Assembly: GCA_009767595.1 (NCBI GenBank) | Contig: VSDK01011235.1 | Span: forward strand, 198,762-262,761 | Direction: 5' to 3' | DNA length: 64,000 nt | From: Symbiodinium kawagutii | Taxonomy: Eukaryota; Sar; Dinophyceae; Suessiales; Symbiodiniaceae | In this document: one piece after another, positions 43,438-54,700 of the stretch | Numbering within the stretch: the stretch's first letter is position 1 | Layout of the letters: each line of letters begins with the position of its first letter | Position numbers and translations under genes: made by a program | The notes under the pieces: model-generated | Database searches by the model: none | Seen by the model: only the letters and a program-made list of their open reading frames with translations | What the model was told of the DNA's origin: nothing

Positions 43438-46400
43438 GCATCGCCAAGTTGCAGCAGGCCCTGAGATTTGCATTTAGCCACTCCGGTAGCGTCAGTGGAA
43501 TGGAACGCCAGGAGTTTGCAGACGTCATCGCGTCGGGTGGATGGCACACCTGTGCGCTGCGCGAATCGGGCGAGGTGCTCTGCTGGGGAGCGGACGATCA
43601 TGGCCAGCAGCTTTGCTGCAAGGAAGCCATGGAAGTGGCAGGCCCAAGGGGCCAGGTCCAGGGCAGGTCCAGGGCTTGGGGTCGCCATGCCATGCCATGC
43701 ACCTAGGTCTACTCCGCCTAAGGCCAGGACTATGGGCTGCTTGGGCCTAGGCATGCCTGGGCATTGAATGGCATTGACTCACCTGAGGGGAATCTAGAAA
43801 AGCAAGCATCACTTTTGCACATGCATCAATTTGATCATTTCTTTGCGTTTTAATTGTTTGGATTTTTTTGCCACCTCAAACCTTTTGGTTGAGGGCCGTT
43901 TCACCGGCGTGGCATCTGGAAAGAGCCACAGCTGCGCAGTGCGAGCTGATGGTCAAGTCGAATGTTGGGGTAGCAACGAGCAAATCGGCTTAAGCAAATG
44001 CTTGATGTTTGCAGTGTGTGTGAATCCAAGTTGAAGTGCTCATTTGTATTGATTTGTGACATGTTGTGAGGTTGCCCAGCTTTTCTTCTTGAACCAACTG
44101 AGGTATCATCAGTGTGAGAGTCCGGATGTGCGCTTCACCCAGGTTGCATGTGGTGCTGCGCACACTTGTGCTCTCAGCGTGGTTCCTTGTCGCTGAAGTT
44201 CTTTCGACATTTCCTCAAGGGAGTGGCTCATGGATGGGCTACTCGAAGATCATCCGCTGTTTTTTCTGTTTTAGGATGGCGAGATCCTTTGTTGGGGCAG
44301 CGATGAGCACAGCAGAAGTTCTGGTGCGCCGACCGGCAGGCCACCCGTCGAATTCTGTCACAACTTCATCAAAAAGAGACTAGAGATGCGTCTGAATTTG
44401 AATGATTCAAAACATCCTTACAATCATTCTGATGCATAATGATTCCAAGTATCTGCCAATTTGGCCACCATTGTGTGAGCTGGCTTCAAACGCGCAAGGT
44501 TTGTGGGCATCACTGCAGCTGGTGGACACAGCTGCGCCCTACAGAAGAGTGGTGAAGCGATATGCTGGGGCTTCAACGATGCCTGGCACTAAAATGTTAT
44601 GTAGTCTTGTTTGTTGCCATTTTTTTCATTTCGCTGGTCCATTGAATCAGATTTTCATGGGAAGCGCAGGGAGCTTTGAGACACAGCAACGACAATCAAG
44701 CGCCTAAGGAATACAATCAGACAGATGCTGCTCAACTGAATAGCTACTTGTACCCATGATCAACGACTGCTTGAAAGCAGCAGCTGTGTATGTTGACTGC
44801 ACAGACCTGGGGAGAATTCTTTGTCCTGTGTAGGTGCCAGAGCAGAAATTCAATCAAATTGCTCCTGGCGACTTGGACCAAGAAAGAGCCCCGCGGGAGC
44901 GGAATCTACGCATTTATACTTACAATATAGCAATCCTTTGTGTGTGTGTGTGTGTGTGGTAGGTCCCTGGTAGGTAAAGATTGGGAAAGAATGCATGTTT
45001 ACATGCCACTTGCTTCTCAAATCTTCCAAGCCTTTTCCTGCTTTTGAGCGCAAAGTACAATGTTTTGAGGCTATTTGCACACTTGTGCCCTCAACGACAA
45101 GCAAGAAGTGGTTTGCTGGGGCCAAAAGTGCCTCGGCGTTGGATCCTGCAAATTTCCAGCGTAGAGTCGCAGAGTGCCAATGCCGGTCCGATTCAAGGGA
45201 GACCTGTCGCTCCCAAGGCGAGGTGACAACAAGCCTCCATCAGGACCGTAGAGTCGTTCGAAGTCGTTCTAAGTCGTTCTATGTCTTTTTGTCTGCAGCG
45301 CAGTTTCAATTCATTTCATTTCCTCTTGCAGCGAAATATCCTGGGACTCTGACTCTCTTCGGCCAAGGACGTTTCAGACAAGTTTCATCACGTGGGCCTT
45401 TTACTTGTGCCCTCGACATGTCAGGCTGATATCAGTGCACGTCGTAGAGTGATGTGTTGATTTTACTCCACACCATTCTTTCATCGGTCGCACAAGGCAG
45501 GACAGAGGATTCGATAGGAAAGCAGGTGCCTCTAGAAAAGGATTTGCCTTTGGTTGCTTGGGAGTGGTTGATCGTAATTGTTCGGATGTATCCGGGGATG
45601 GTTTGATCTGTCCATTCACCTCTTTGCTTGCTTTGTTTGTCTATTTTTCGGTCTATTTTTCATGATTCTTACCCTTTCTTATTTCTGTTCTTTGATATTT
45701 GTCAAGTGTCAATCTATCCTTCGGCCTGCCTAGTCATCTATATATCCTTATATATCCTTATTTTCTCTTACCTCTTACTTGTACCTCCTTCCTTTGTTTG
45801 ATCTAATCTAACCTAATTCCATTCTCCATTATTCCAATCATCTGGTGTAAGCAGTCGCACCGAGTCTAACCTAAGCTAGTCTACTGTATCTACTGGCTTG
45901 ATCCTGCTTGCCTACTTGCGGCTGTCCATCCATCTACTGTTTTTTTCCCATCCATCTTCCTTTCCATCCGTCCGTCTGTCCGTCCGTCCATTTATCATCA
46001 TTTATCATCATACATGCATCTCTTACCTATGCACGCGCAATTCTGCGCCACTTACTCTGGCATTTTCTTCCGCACGTGTTCTAGCATTTTCTTGGACATG
46101 TGACGTATGGTATATTCTGACATTTTCTCCGGCATTTGTTCCAATACTTCTTTGGCGACTCTGGCTTCTGGCATTTCTTGTGGCATTTTCTCTGATCTGA
46201 ACTCTGAACTCTGAACTCCTTCTTTGACATGTTGTTCGGCATATTCTGAACGAAGGGCTTCTCTTATTCAGATGCAGAAGTCCAGGGCAGGCTGGAAGTC
46301 CAGCGCAGGACACAGCAAAATCGTTGGAGTTGACTCGGAAACGACAGTGGGAGACGGGAACACCATGGAACAGCAGGGAACAGCAGGAGGATGCAGATGA

Positions 46401-46975
46401 GAAGGTAGGAGAAGACAGGAGAAGAGGATAGAAGAGGGGGAGAGGAGCTGGATCACCATGGATCACCATGGATCACCAAGATAAAACTTTGAGACCCTCA
46501 GCTGGGCGTGATGATGTGGGAACTAACAGTTCACAGTGGCGAGTGCTGGAAACGTAGCACAGGAGGTTGCCAGTTATTGTTGGCTTGTCGCAGGCAGAGC
46601 CGTGTGCTGGCCACAAGCTGATCAGAGGCTTCCAAGAAATTCCAAGACAGCAAACTCACACGAGCCATGGAAAAGAGATGAGCCAACATCAAAACAATGG
46701 ATTGAACTGGATATTTTTTTCTCCTGGCTCATGTGGAGGGAAAGCAGCTGGTGTGTCAGTGGCTGTGATTCTGAATATCTCGACCAGGGAGGAGCGCTAT
46801 GAGACAATTTCGGTGGGAGGCTCTCATTTCTGTGGAGTGCGGCTTCCCAAAAATGTCAAGCATCCGAAGATGGTAGTGATTTCATGTGGTCTCTGATCTC
46901 CACATGCTGGGCCGACGAGGTTCAAAGATCTGGATCCGTGCTTTGCCGCGGCAGGGATGACCGAGGCACTAGTTG
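43438..46975 (+). CDS. RCC1-repeat beta-propeller protein, multi-exon
   Basis: At least seven RCC1-type repeats (GG.H.CAL...G.V.CWG) lie in order on short exons: 43438-about 43617 (ASGGWHTCALRESGEVLCWG); 43894-about 43979 (ASGKSHSCAVRADGQVECWG); 44113-44178 plus 44275 on (ACGAAHTCALS then DGEILCWGSDEH); 44499-about 44587 (AAGGHSCALQKSGEAICWGF); 45070-about 45150 (YLHTCALNDKQEVVCWGQ); 45332-45424 plus 46594 on (FRQVSSRGPFTCALDMSG then RAVCWPQADQ); and 46788 plus 46920 on (ISVGGSHFCGVRLP then VQRSGSVLCRGRDDRG). Junctions CALS|DGE (GT donor) and TCAG|GC (GC donor) are in phase. RCC1 repeats form a seven-bladed propeller that usually serves protein binding, for example guanine-nucleotide exchange or ubiquitin-ligase scaffolds. 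The start and the end beyond 46975 are unresolved; a block at 47140-47280 (VCASLKASRLLVGPTGAPVE) may be a last blade. Confidence 0.75.
45600..46260 (+). repeat. Pyrimidine-rich spacer with minisatellite-like units
   Basis: This stretch lies in a long intron of the RCC1 gene. It has TTTCTTA-rich sequence, a CCGTCCGT run (about 45966-45990), and imperfect units of GGCATTTTCTTCC/AGCATTTTCTTGG (about 46057-46200). Confidence 0.7.
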
Positions 46976-47320
46976 GATTCAAAAGCCAGTTGACAATCCA
47001 ACATATCCAACTAGTTGGATTTTCTCCAACATATCCAGCTGTAGTTACTGTAGTTGGATTTTCTCCTCGATGTTTTTCTCTCCTCGGTGCAAAATGGTGT
47101 CAGCGGCGCCCCTCAAAGCAGGCCAATCAAGCCCTCCCGAGGGAAAGTTTGCGCTTCCCTCAAAGCATCTCGGCTTTTGGTGGGCCCAACCGGTGCACCG
47201 GTGGAAACAAAGTGTGAGGATTGGGAGATATTGGGAGAGAGGGCGGACAAAAGAAATGTCAGTTGCAGGTTGGGGTGCCAGCATTAACCACTTGCAGACC
47301 AAACCCCTCCGCGAATAATT

Positions 47321-47551
47321 TTGATGAAAAGTCTTGTTCACAACCAGAATGGGGTAGCTTTGATCCATTTGGATCCTTGCTTTGAGGCCCGTGCAGCGAC
47401 ATGGAAAAGGGAGCAAAGGACAGGAGCTGTGACGCAGCTAGGTTTGCCAAACGGGTTGCCTTTGCAACACCCGGCTGAAATGGGCCTTGCCAATGAGCGG
47501 CCGGTCTTAGTGCAAGCCGAGAGCCGCGAAGAAAATGGGCTATGTCACTGA
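47321..47551 (+). CDS. Terminal exon, unrecognised
   Basis: The frame reads MKSLVHNQNGVALIHLDPCF, EARAATWKREQRTGAVTQLG, LPNGLPLQHPAEMGLANERP and VLVQAESREENGLCH, then TGA. Strong protein-like composition with no repeats. It may be the last exon of the RCC1 gene or of another gene between 47.0 and 47.6 kb. Confidence 0.45.
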   Translation: MMKSLVHNQNGVALIHLDPCFEARAATWKREQRTGAVTQLGLPNGLPLQHPAEMGLANERPVLVQAESREENGLCH

Positions 47552-47559
47552 GCTGAAAC

Positions 47560-47979
47560 TAGGGTGAATATGCAACAGAATTGCCAGAACGTGTTGATTT
47601 GCCAGAACGTGTTGAGAGGCACTTTCTAGATTCAGTGCCACTCCGCTCTCTGAAGTTGACTTTTGAAGCCAGCTTATCATGTGACAACCCGATGGAACAT
47701 GCAAGTGTGGCAACGGACATGTTATTCGTAGATGCTGCCGATGAATGGGGTCTGAAATATTGCCTAGACACAGCAGCAGCAGCAACAGCAGAATGCGTAC
47801 AGAACAGAATGCTTCAGCACGTCAACAGCCATGTGTTTCAAGGTGTTGGCATGGTTGGTTTTGGGACCGGTTCAAGCATTTGCAGCCCAGCATCCCGAAC
47901 ACCAATTACGATCATTGAAACATTATGCAGCCCAGTGATGACGGTCCTTGGCAGCCTTTTGTGCAACGTGCCGCTTTAG
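47560..47979 (+). CDS. ORF overlapping the methyltransferase start, unrecognised
   Basis: After a TAG the frame contains ATELPERVDLPERVERHFLD, SVPLRSLKLTFEASLSCDNP, HASVATDMLFVDAADEWGLK and YCLDTAAAATAECVQNRMLQ. It looks coding until about 47880, then runs 55 bases past the ATG of the methyltransferase gene in another frame. Its real 3' end is probably a splice donor before that. Confidence 0.35.
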
Positions 47980-48959
47980 CCCGAAGGACTAACAACACCG
48001 CCGATCTCTTGGCTGCGCTCGAAGATATCCTCCGAAATATGCAGAACCAGGAGAAGCACAGAGGAGAGCGCGCCACACGAATGAGAGAGTTGGATTTGTG
48101 CATGTCTAAGGAATTTGGAGTTGAAAGCATGACCACGTGGTTGTGCCCGTTGCTGCTGCGAGATGAGTTGGCTACTGTGGCCGAAGAGCTCATTGAAGAA
48201 CTGGCAGCAGCCAAGAGAGAAGAAATTCTGACGGTTGAACTCACAGGTGCTTTAGGTCTTGTTAAAATATCTGCAGCTAAAGATGTATCTGATTGGACCA
48301 TGGCAGATGGGCGCTTCATTTGGCATGGTGCCCGAGCCTGTTTGCAACTGATCGGCGATGGGCGTTTGAACGTGAAGGGGCAGCGAGTGCTTGAGTTGGG
48401 CTGCGGCTTGGGAGTGGTGGGCATAGCTTGTGCCAAAGCTGGTGCTCAAGCAGTGACCCTAAGTGACTATGATACCGAGCTGCTCAGCGCATGTTCTAAG
48501 AGCATAGCCTTGAATGACCTTTCGGAGGTAAAGACTTTGATGTTGGACTGGAAAGAGGTGTCCTCTGGTAGGCCGTTACCTTCAGACTTCACCGCTGCGG
48601 ACTTAATCTTGGGGGCTGACATCATCTATGACGAGGACCATGCGAAGAGCGTGTTGGGATCCATTCGCCGTCTTCTGCAAGAAGGGATGGGACGGGAAGG
48701 AATCTTAATCACAGGTGAGCCAGAAAAACGGCAAGGTATTTTGGAACTGGACAAAGCCTTGGGAATTCTCACAGTGTCAGAAGTTGAGAGCAGTGGGGAG
48801 CTTGAATCTCTGCAGTGGAAAGTCAGCATCCTGCCTGATGTTGTAGATGGCAGACGCCACAGGCTGTATAGATTCAGCTGGAGGAGTGACTCTGTTTTGG
48901 CAAAAAAAAGATTCTGGAATGTTCTGGAATTGTTGAAACATGTTGAAACCCTGAGTTGA
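47925..48959 (+). CDS. Protein-lysine methyltransferase-like (Methyltransf_16 family)
   Basis: A single 344-aa frame begins with ATG at 47925, with a TGA shortly upstream in frame. Residues 155-174 hold SAM-binding motif I (VLELGCGLGVVGIACAKAGA), followed by an acidic motif at about 180-184 (SDYDTEL). LILGADIIYDEDHAKSV at 227-243 is the post-II/III region typical of METTL21/FAM86-type seven-beta-strand methyltransferases (motif (D/G)AD..Y). WHGARACLQLI before motif I is also typical of the family. Members methylate Lys of translation factors and chaperones (for example eEF2, HSP70); which substrate applies here cannot be told. The family fold ends near RLYRFSW; the last 25 residues (VLAKKRFWNVLELLKHVETL) are extra. 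The frame is intronless. Confidence 0.85.
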   Translation: MQPSDDGPWQPFVQRAALARRTNNTADLLAALEDILRNMQNQEKHRGERATRMRELDLCMSKEFGVESMTTWLCPLLLRDELATVAEELIEELAAAKREEILTVELTGALGLVKISAAKDVSDWTMADGRFIWHGARACLQLIGDGRLNVKGQRVLELGCGLGVVGIACAKAGAQAVTLSDYDTELLSACSKSIALNDLSEVKTLMLDWKEVSSGRPLPSDFTAADLILGADIIYDEDHAKSVLGSIRRLLQEGMGREGILITGEPEKRQGILELDKALGILTVSEVESSGELESLQWKVSILPDVVDGRRHRLYRFSWRSDSVLAKKRFWNVLELLKHVETLS

Positions 48960-49043
48960 AGATGTTGAAGCTACCCTGTAGATACTTGACCAAAGAATTG
49001 ATGAAACATTGGACATGGCTAGACTGCGCGGCCCAGCAAGAAT

Positions 49044-49170
49044 GTGACTGGCAGGTGGGCGGACTACACTTTCAGGCTGGGAATATCGCCAGAGCCTGAG
49101 AAAGATTGGCTGAGGGCAGTAGGCACTACTGCAATCCTCGGATCGGAGTACGCGCAAGCAGCTTTAAGTA
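49044..49170 (+). CDS. Possible exon, unrecognised
   Basis: One frame reads WADYTFRLGISPEPEKDWLR then AVGTTAILGSEYAQAALSIF. Another, after GACTGGCAG, reads VGGLHFQAGNIARA to TGA. Frame uncertain. Confidence 0.3.
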
Positions 49171-49334
49171 TTTTCACCAGCTTTGAGAGGATCGATGATC
49201 GAAGTCCGCCTGAATTGCTAGGAACGGTGCTAGCCAGTGTCAATCAATCTTTGAATGGATCTTTGTATCCACCACTTGGATATAGCTAGCTAGCAAGCGG
49301 TCAATGCAAGGCCGCTTGCCAGTATCACTGATTC

Positions 49335-49541
49335 TTGAGCGTCCGTGGCGAAAGAGACCGTCAGGCACTGGCCGAGCGCACAGTGAAAGAGGCGAAGAGT
49401 GTGGCGAGAAAAGCCTGGTGCCCAGACTGCCCAGATTTGTTCGCAGGACCCATTGCACAAGCCCTGGGCTGCAACACGTTAAAGCTTCAGGAACCTGAAG
49501 CAGCAGTCTCTTCTAGTGGCTTTGTCACTCACTGGTCCTGA
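49335..49541 (+). CDS. Terminal exon with CxxC motif, unrecognised
   Basis: After TTCTTGAG the frame reads VRGERDRQALAERTVKEAKS, VARKAWCPDCPDLFAGPIAQ, ALGCNTLKLQEPEAAVSSSG and FVTHWS, then TGA. The first part is a charged helix, then a WCPDC motif reminiscent of thioredoxin-fold or zinc-ribbon sites, though context is missing. Confidence 0.5.
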   Translation: MSVRGERDRQALAERTVKEAKSVARKAWCPDCPDLFAGPIAQALGCNTLKLQEPEAAVSSSGFVTHWS

Positions 49542-49604
49542 CTGGCCTGCAATCCAGAACGAATTGTTTAGCACGGTCAGCGTTTACAAGTCAAACCAAT
49601 TGAA

Positions 49605-49690
49605 TGAATGAACAAAAATGAGATTAGAAAAACCAATGAATGAATAGATGAATGAGTGAATGAATGACCAAACAAATGAATGAATGGCAA
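49605..49690 (+). repeat. GAAT tetranucleotide repeat
   Basis: Imperfect (GAAT)n with ACAAAT interruptions. Confidence 0.85.
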
Positions 49691-49858
49691 GCGGCATACC
49701 AGCAGCCAACCTGTCAGAGGCATTTTGGCTTCCAACATGAGCTTTCGTAGCAGAGCACAAGCTCCTGCTACCGTCCAGATCCATCCGGATCCATCGGCAT
49801 GCCAGAAATTGTTACCGCCTTGGTAGGGGTTTATGCCTTTTGTTTGCTGCCGACATCC

Positions 49859-50015
49859 CAGGCTGCTGTTGCCAGGCGCACGAAGGGCTCCACAGTACTC
49901 CTGGACTTTCGATCTGGTTGGCCTTCGTTTGGTCTACAAGGGATCTTTCTCCCCATCGTGCAAGTCCGTGGCTCGAGAAGTTTCGGAGCACAACGCCGTG
50001 CAAACAGGTCAATGA
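49859..50015 (+). CDS. Exon, unrecognised
   Basis: Near ATCCCAG the frame reads LLLPGARRAPQYSWTFDLVG, LRLVYKGSFSPSCKSVAREV and SEHNAVQTGQ. WTFDLVGLRLVYKG looks like beta strands. Two other frames are open for similar lengths, so the frame is not certain. It may precede the LamG-like exon at 50195. Confidence 0.4.
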
Positions 50016-50194
50016 GGTCCATCCGCTGTGACGGTTCCCGCATGGTGCGCCTCCATCCGAGATCCAGCCCAGCGCCTTTCCTGCATCTTCGGAGCTTTGC
50101 CTGTTTTGACCACTACTTGGCCAACTCGTGCATTCTGAATTTGTATTTAATCACTGTCAAGCTTTGGTTCGAACTGTGTGTTCTCTAATTGCAG

Positions 50195-50766
50195 ACTTTG
50201 TTTTTGAATTAGACGTTGGGGAAGTTTGTTGCACTCCAACCATTTTGGCCAGTTTGCATGCCCCAAAAGTGCAAGCTCAGGAGGCATGGTCTTCAATCGC
50301 CCAATGGGACATGCAAGTGTTATGGCGACCATGTGGAACAAATTGGTGGCCGGAATGGAACAGCACCGAAAAGCAGAGTCAAGCTGCCCTGGCACTTTGT
50401 GAGTACCCTGCCAAGCAGAGGGTGTTGGCGTTCGCGAAGTCCGGGGATGCCAAGCGAGGCTTTCTTTTGCTGACACGCAGTGGGGAGATTGGCATTTACA
50501 CTCAGCATGGCTTGCAGACAGTGCCTTTCCAATGGCAGGATTTGCCTTTGGATCGCTGGCACTTGCTGAGGGCGGTTGGTAACAATGGCAGCACCAGATT
50601 TTTTTGCAATGACTGTGAAATTGGAAAAATTCCGGCAGCGCCAGATAATCGTTGGCCAGAGCGGTTTTGCGGAGACAGTGATGCCCGCAATCCTCAGGGT
50701 GTCGGCTTCGTTCGACAAATACGTGTGCAAGTGAAATCAATGCCTCAGAATTGCGATGTGTCTTAG
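50195..50766 (+). CDS. C-terminal exon with concanavalin-A/LamG-like domain
   Basis: TAATTGCAG is followed by DFVFELDVGEVCCTPTILAS, and the frame stays open to TAG at 50764-50766 (about 190 aa). The order ALALCEYPAKQRVLAFAKSG, RGFLLLTRSGEIGIYTQHGL, PLDRWHLLRAVGNNGSTRFF, NDCEIGKIPA and QGVGFVRQIRVQVK matches a jelly-roll lectin-like domain, in which a W.h.v strand is followed by a ligand-strand hairpin (g.tr.fv.d). Such domains bind carbohydrate or protein on surfaces. Upstream exons of this gene are not defined. Confidence 0.6.
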
Positions 50767-50775
50767 GGTGACCAG

Positions 50776-51039
50776 ATGGGACCTGAGATTTTCAATGCAG
50801 TGGGGACGTTGGAAAGCACAGTCACATACACTTCCCGAAGTACAAGTGTTGAAGTACAAAGGCTGCCGCACTGCTGCCTGGATTTGGAACAAGGTTTGGC
50901 CACCAAGCTCAGTGCCAGGTCAGGGCAGAAGTCGGCTGCGCCCAGGACAAGGGCTATCTCAAACCGACCTCCAGAGCAATTGCATTCTGATCGTTTGAGT
51001 CCTATTTTCCGCAATCATTTTGGCAAAGGGCGCTCTTGA
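50776..51039 (+). CDS. ORF of 87 aa, unrecognised
   Basis: ATG at 50776 opens MGPEIFNAVGTLESTVTYTS, RSTSVEVQRLPHCCLDLEQG and LATKLSARSGQKSAAPRTRA, then a basic tail and TGA. It starts 10 bases after the stop of the LamG-like exon, so it may be 3' UTR with an accidental frame or a small separate gene. Confidence 0.3.
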   Translation: MGPEIFNAVGTLESTVTYTSRSTSVEVQRLPHCCLDLEQGLATKLSARSGQKSAAPRTRAISNRPPEQLHSDRLSPIFRNHFGKGRS

Positions 51040-51335
51040 GTCTTATTGACCTTATTGCTTTGGCTTAGACTTTCTGCAGCGGAAAATGGTCAGTCTGTTG
51101 GACTCATTGGGACAGCTAGGGGGAGAGAGAGGGCTGCAAGAGAGCTGATGTCGAAAGATGTTGAAACAATTGAACGCTGAAACTTAGAAACTTGAAGAAC
51201 TAAATGATTTGCTCGCACAGATATCTACAGGATATGGATCAATTTTTTGAATGACCCTTTTTAACTAATGTTCTGACGGATTTGCTTGCTTCGGAAGTTA
51301 GGCAGATGCAACATGAAAACTCACATTCATGCAAC

Positions 51336-51399
51336 ATCATTTCCAGGCACAGCCATAATCGGAAGTAGACTGGATGCAAAGGCTGTGCCTGGAAATGAT
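51336..51399. repeat. Perfect 19-bp inverted repeat (stem-loop)
   Basis: ATCATTTCCAGGCACAGCC (51336-51354) and its exact reverse complement GGCTGTGCCTGGAAATGAT (51381-51399) flank a 26-base loop. No other copy was noticed in the window. Confidence 0.95.
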
Positions 51400-51734
51400 A
51401 GCAAGATTTCATGCAAAGGCTGGAAACCATGGAGTTCTCTCTGAGATCTTGGTGACGCCATCGCCTCAGCTTCAGTGTTGGCAATTTCTGGAGCCGCTTC
51501 TGTGTCGGAAACACGTCACACATCAACACACCATGTCGTGTTCCCCAGCTTGGCCCAAAACAGACAAGAAAAACCGGAAAAAAAATAGCACAGGCAGGAC
51601 TAGTGGTATGCCTGGCATCCAACAGTGCTTTTCAAGATTCCATGGCATTGGAAAAATACCACGAAGCAACTGAGAACCGATGCTTATAGCAACTGAAGCA
51701 TCTCCAACTGCACCTTTAAGACCAATGAATAGCG

Positions 51735-54700
51735 ATGGATATTGATGAATTGAGATCATTTGCTCAGAAGAACTTGCAAGAATGCCGAAATTTCATGAGA
51801 TTCAAGCATCCCAGGCCGTAAGCAGTCAAACTGCGCAAGTGTCACCTTGAGTCCCTCATGTGCTCGCGAAGTTTTGTCGTGCAGAAGCGAGGGGCCAAGT
51901 CGCTCGGCAGATATGAGCTTGGTGATGCTTTGGGCAGTGGTTCCTTCGGTGCTGTGGTGAAAGCCAAAGACCGGATAGCCAATGCGCCTCGTGCTTGGAA
52001 GGCTTTGCAGAAAGGCAACTGTGATTGGTTCAGCAATTTTTCTGGTCTCGTGTCACCCCCTTCGGCCAATTTCACCACATTTATTTATTTTGGTTGGTTG
52101 CCTGGTGTACTCCTGACCTTTTGCTTTGCCATGCTGGAGTCATGCGTTCCATCCCTGAGGCAAGGAAAACGACACTATGTTCCGCAGAGAAGCAATGACG
52201 ATGGCTGTTTTGGACCATCCTCACATTTGAATCTTGGCCAAGCGGCAGCTGCTATTTGTTTAGACATGAACAGAGTAGTATTCGAGGGACCCGCGCCCAG
52301 CCAGATTTTGTTTTTCAAATGAGTTAGGAACACCCGCAGAACAGGTAGTACCAGGTAGGAATTCAACATACGTTCGTTCTTATAATGCCTTTTGGCGTGT
52401 CCGTTCGTAGCCTGAATCGCAACCGTTTAGTCCAGCAAGTGTGCCTCCTTTCAGAAAGCCAGAACGTTCCAAAACGAGTTCAAGACGAGTCTGGAAGAGC
52501 CAGGTGACCACTTGGCCAACCAGAAGTGTACTCTTTTGAGTTTGCGTTTTCCATGTCAATACATTGAACCTACTCATTGTGAGAGATTTGTTTCGGATTG
52601 CTCTGGTGTGTAGATGCATGTCGTACATAGTAACTCAATTTACACATCTTCAACGTTACGACATGTTGCGAGTAAAGGAAGATGTGGAAGACGGATCAAC
52701 CAATAAGACTGCAGGGCATGGTTTGCTCTAGTTCAGGGCTCAGAAGTGAGGCAATTCAGAAGGAACTTAAATCAAGGCCAAGTAAAAAGAATGTTGGAGA
52801 ACGAGGGGGCCGCTCCAAAACAAGCACGTACCTCTTGGAATATCGCGTAAATTTCTCCTTTGGGAGAGGCCGTTTGTTCGATCGCATGTGAGGCCGTTTG
52901 TTCGACGTCATTGAAGACAGTGAAAAACTATACTTTGTAATGGAGCTCTGTGAGGGCGGTGATTTGCAGCACTTTTTGCAGAGTTGCAAAGAGCCTTGCC
53001 TCCCTGAAAGCTCGGTCGCGCAAATGATGCGACAGCTGCTTTGCGCCATACGCTATATGCATGGCCTGTCAATGGCCCATGCCGACTTTGCTGCGAGAAA
53101 CGTTCTTCTACTTGAAGCAGCCGCTTCATGCTCTGCCCTTGAGTGCTTCACTGCCAAGCTGGCGGAAGCTATGCCAGATGTGAAGTGCTTTTGTGGTAAA
53201 TCCGATTTAAATCAGCTGGACACGGTTTAACATGCGGTGATTTACATAAATGTAGATTTCACATCGTTGTAGTATAATTTCAAATGATTGAAAAAACAAT
53301 GATGAAATAAGCTTTGGAGATGACCAAACCGCCAGGATGCCTTTACTTTATCGATGACTTGCTTGTTAATTAACGTTGATGCTTATTGCCTCTTGATGCT
53401 CATGGGGCTGGGTCGAGTTCCATCAAGTTCCATGAGCCTCCCCAACTTGCTTCAGGGTAACTAGGTCCTACTAGGTATGGTGACTTGTGCAAAGTCACAT
53501 GGCAACTCGCTCTGCGATGGCAAGGATTTCGGAAGTGTCAGACCTTTCAAAGCTGGAGCCACAACTGGGCCCCACAAGGGCGACATGTGGGGCTTGGGAC
53601 TCTTGATGCGAGGAATGATTTGTGCCTTGCCTTAAGCTCCCGCTTTGTCATTTTGCTCCATCATCATCCATGATCCCCCCAGACCAGTAACCATAAAGAT
53701 CTTTAAAGATTCTAAGATTATAAAGTGCAGAGGCTGTTTCGAAAGATGGGTTCACCATCCTTTTACTTTTTCCCTTCCCAATGATGTCCTGCCCTGCGTG
53801 TATGCTTCGAGGGTTCTAGGCTGTTTTTTCCATCTCTACGTCTTGCTCTTCTATCTGTGATAGTCCTCTTTCAGCCTTTGACAATGTACCATGATAGGCC
53901 AGTTTGCCAGGTTTGTCATATCTGGAGGCATTGCATCTTCCATGAGTCTCCATAAGTTGGTGGTTCCTTGGGCGACCACACCGCTGTTACTGTTAGTTCT
54001 GTTGGATTTAGGATGTTAGGTTCATGGCCTGTGTGCCTGATGTGTTGGGGTTTGTGGTTAACTTTGATGTATGTTCATGTGAACTTGCACACACCGTTGG
54101 TGCTACGCTGATGATGGGGTGGGATGGATCCGGTTGGGGTGGGGCGTGTCAACGGTCATGAGAACTTGCACAATTTATTGGTGCTACGCCGACGATGTGT
54201 TGGGGTGAATGGGGTGGGGTGGTGTGCGTGTCAACGTTCGTGAGAACTCTGTAACATCTCTCCCAACTTCATGACGTCAGATACAGTATTAACTTAATCA
54301 GAGTGGCCTGGTGTTCTCAATGCAAGCTATAAGATATAGATATATCATTAATGAATTGTGACGAAAGATGTGTGATGCAACTTCTTACTTGCACTTTTGT
54401 CTTGAAACAATGCATTTTGACACACATCGGGCGCGTCTACAGTGGTACTGTGCCTTGAAAAGCATGAAATTTGTGGCACGCATTCGCGCGCTAGACACAA
54501 AGGCTGCAGATATTATGAGTTGTCCAGAAAGATGCGTTCAAACATGTTCAAACATCTTTGGAAAACTCTCAAAAACGCGGTCGCCCTACTGGCACCGCAA
54601 TTATTTTCTTCCCTTTTTGTGGAGGGTTGTTTCGGCCTACCTCAAATAATAAGTTATGACCCGAGAAAATACATGTTTTCAAGCAGGGAACATAGTAGCA

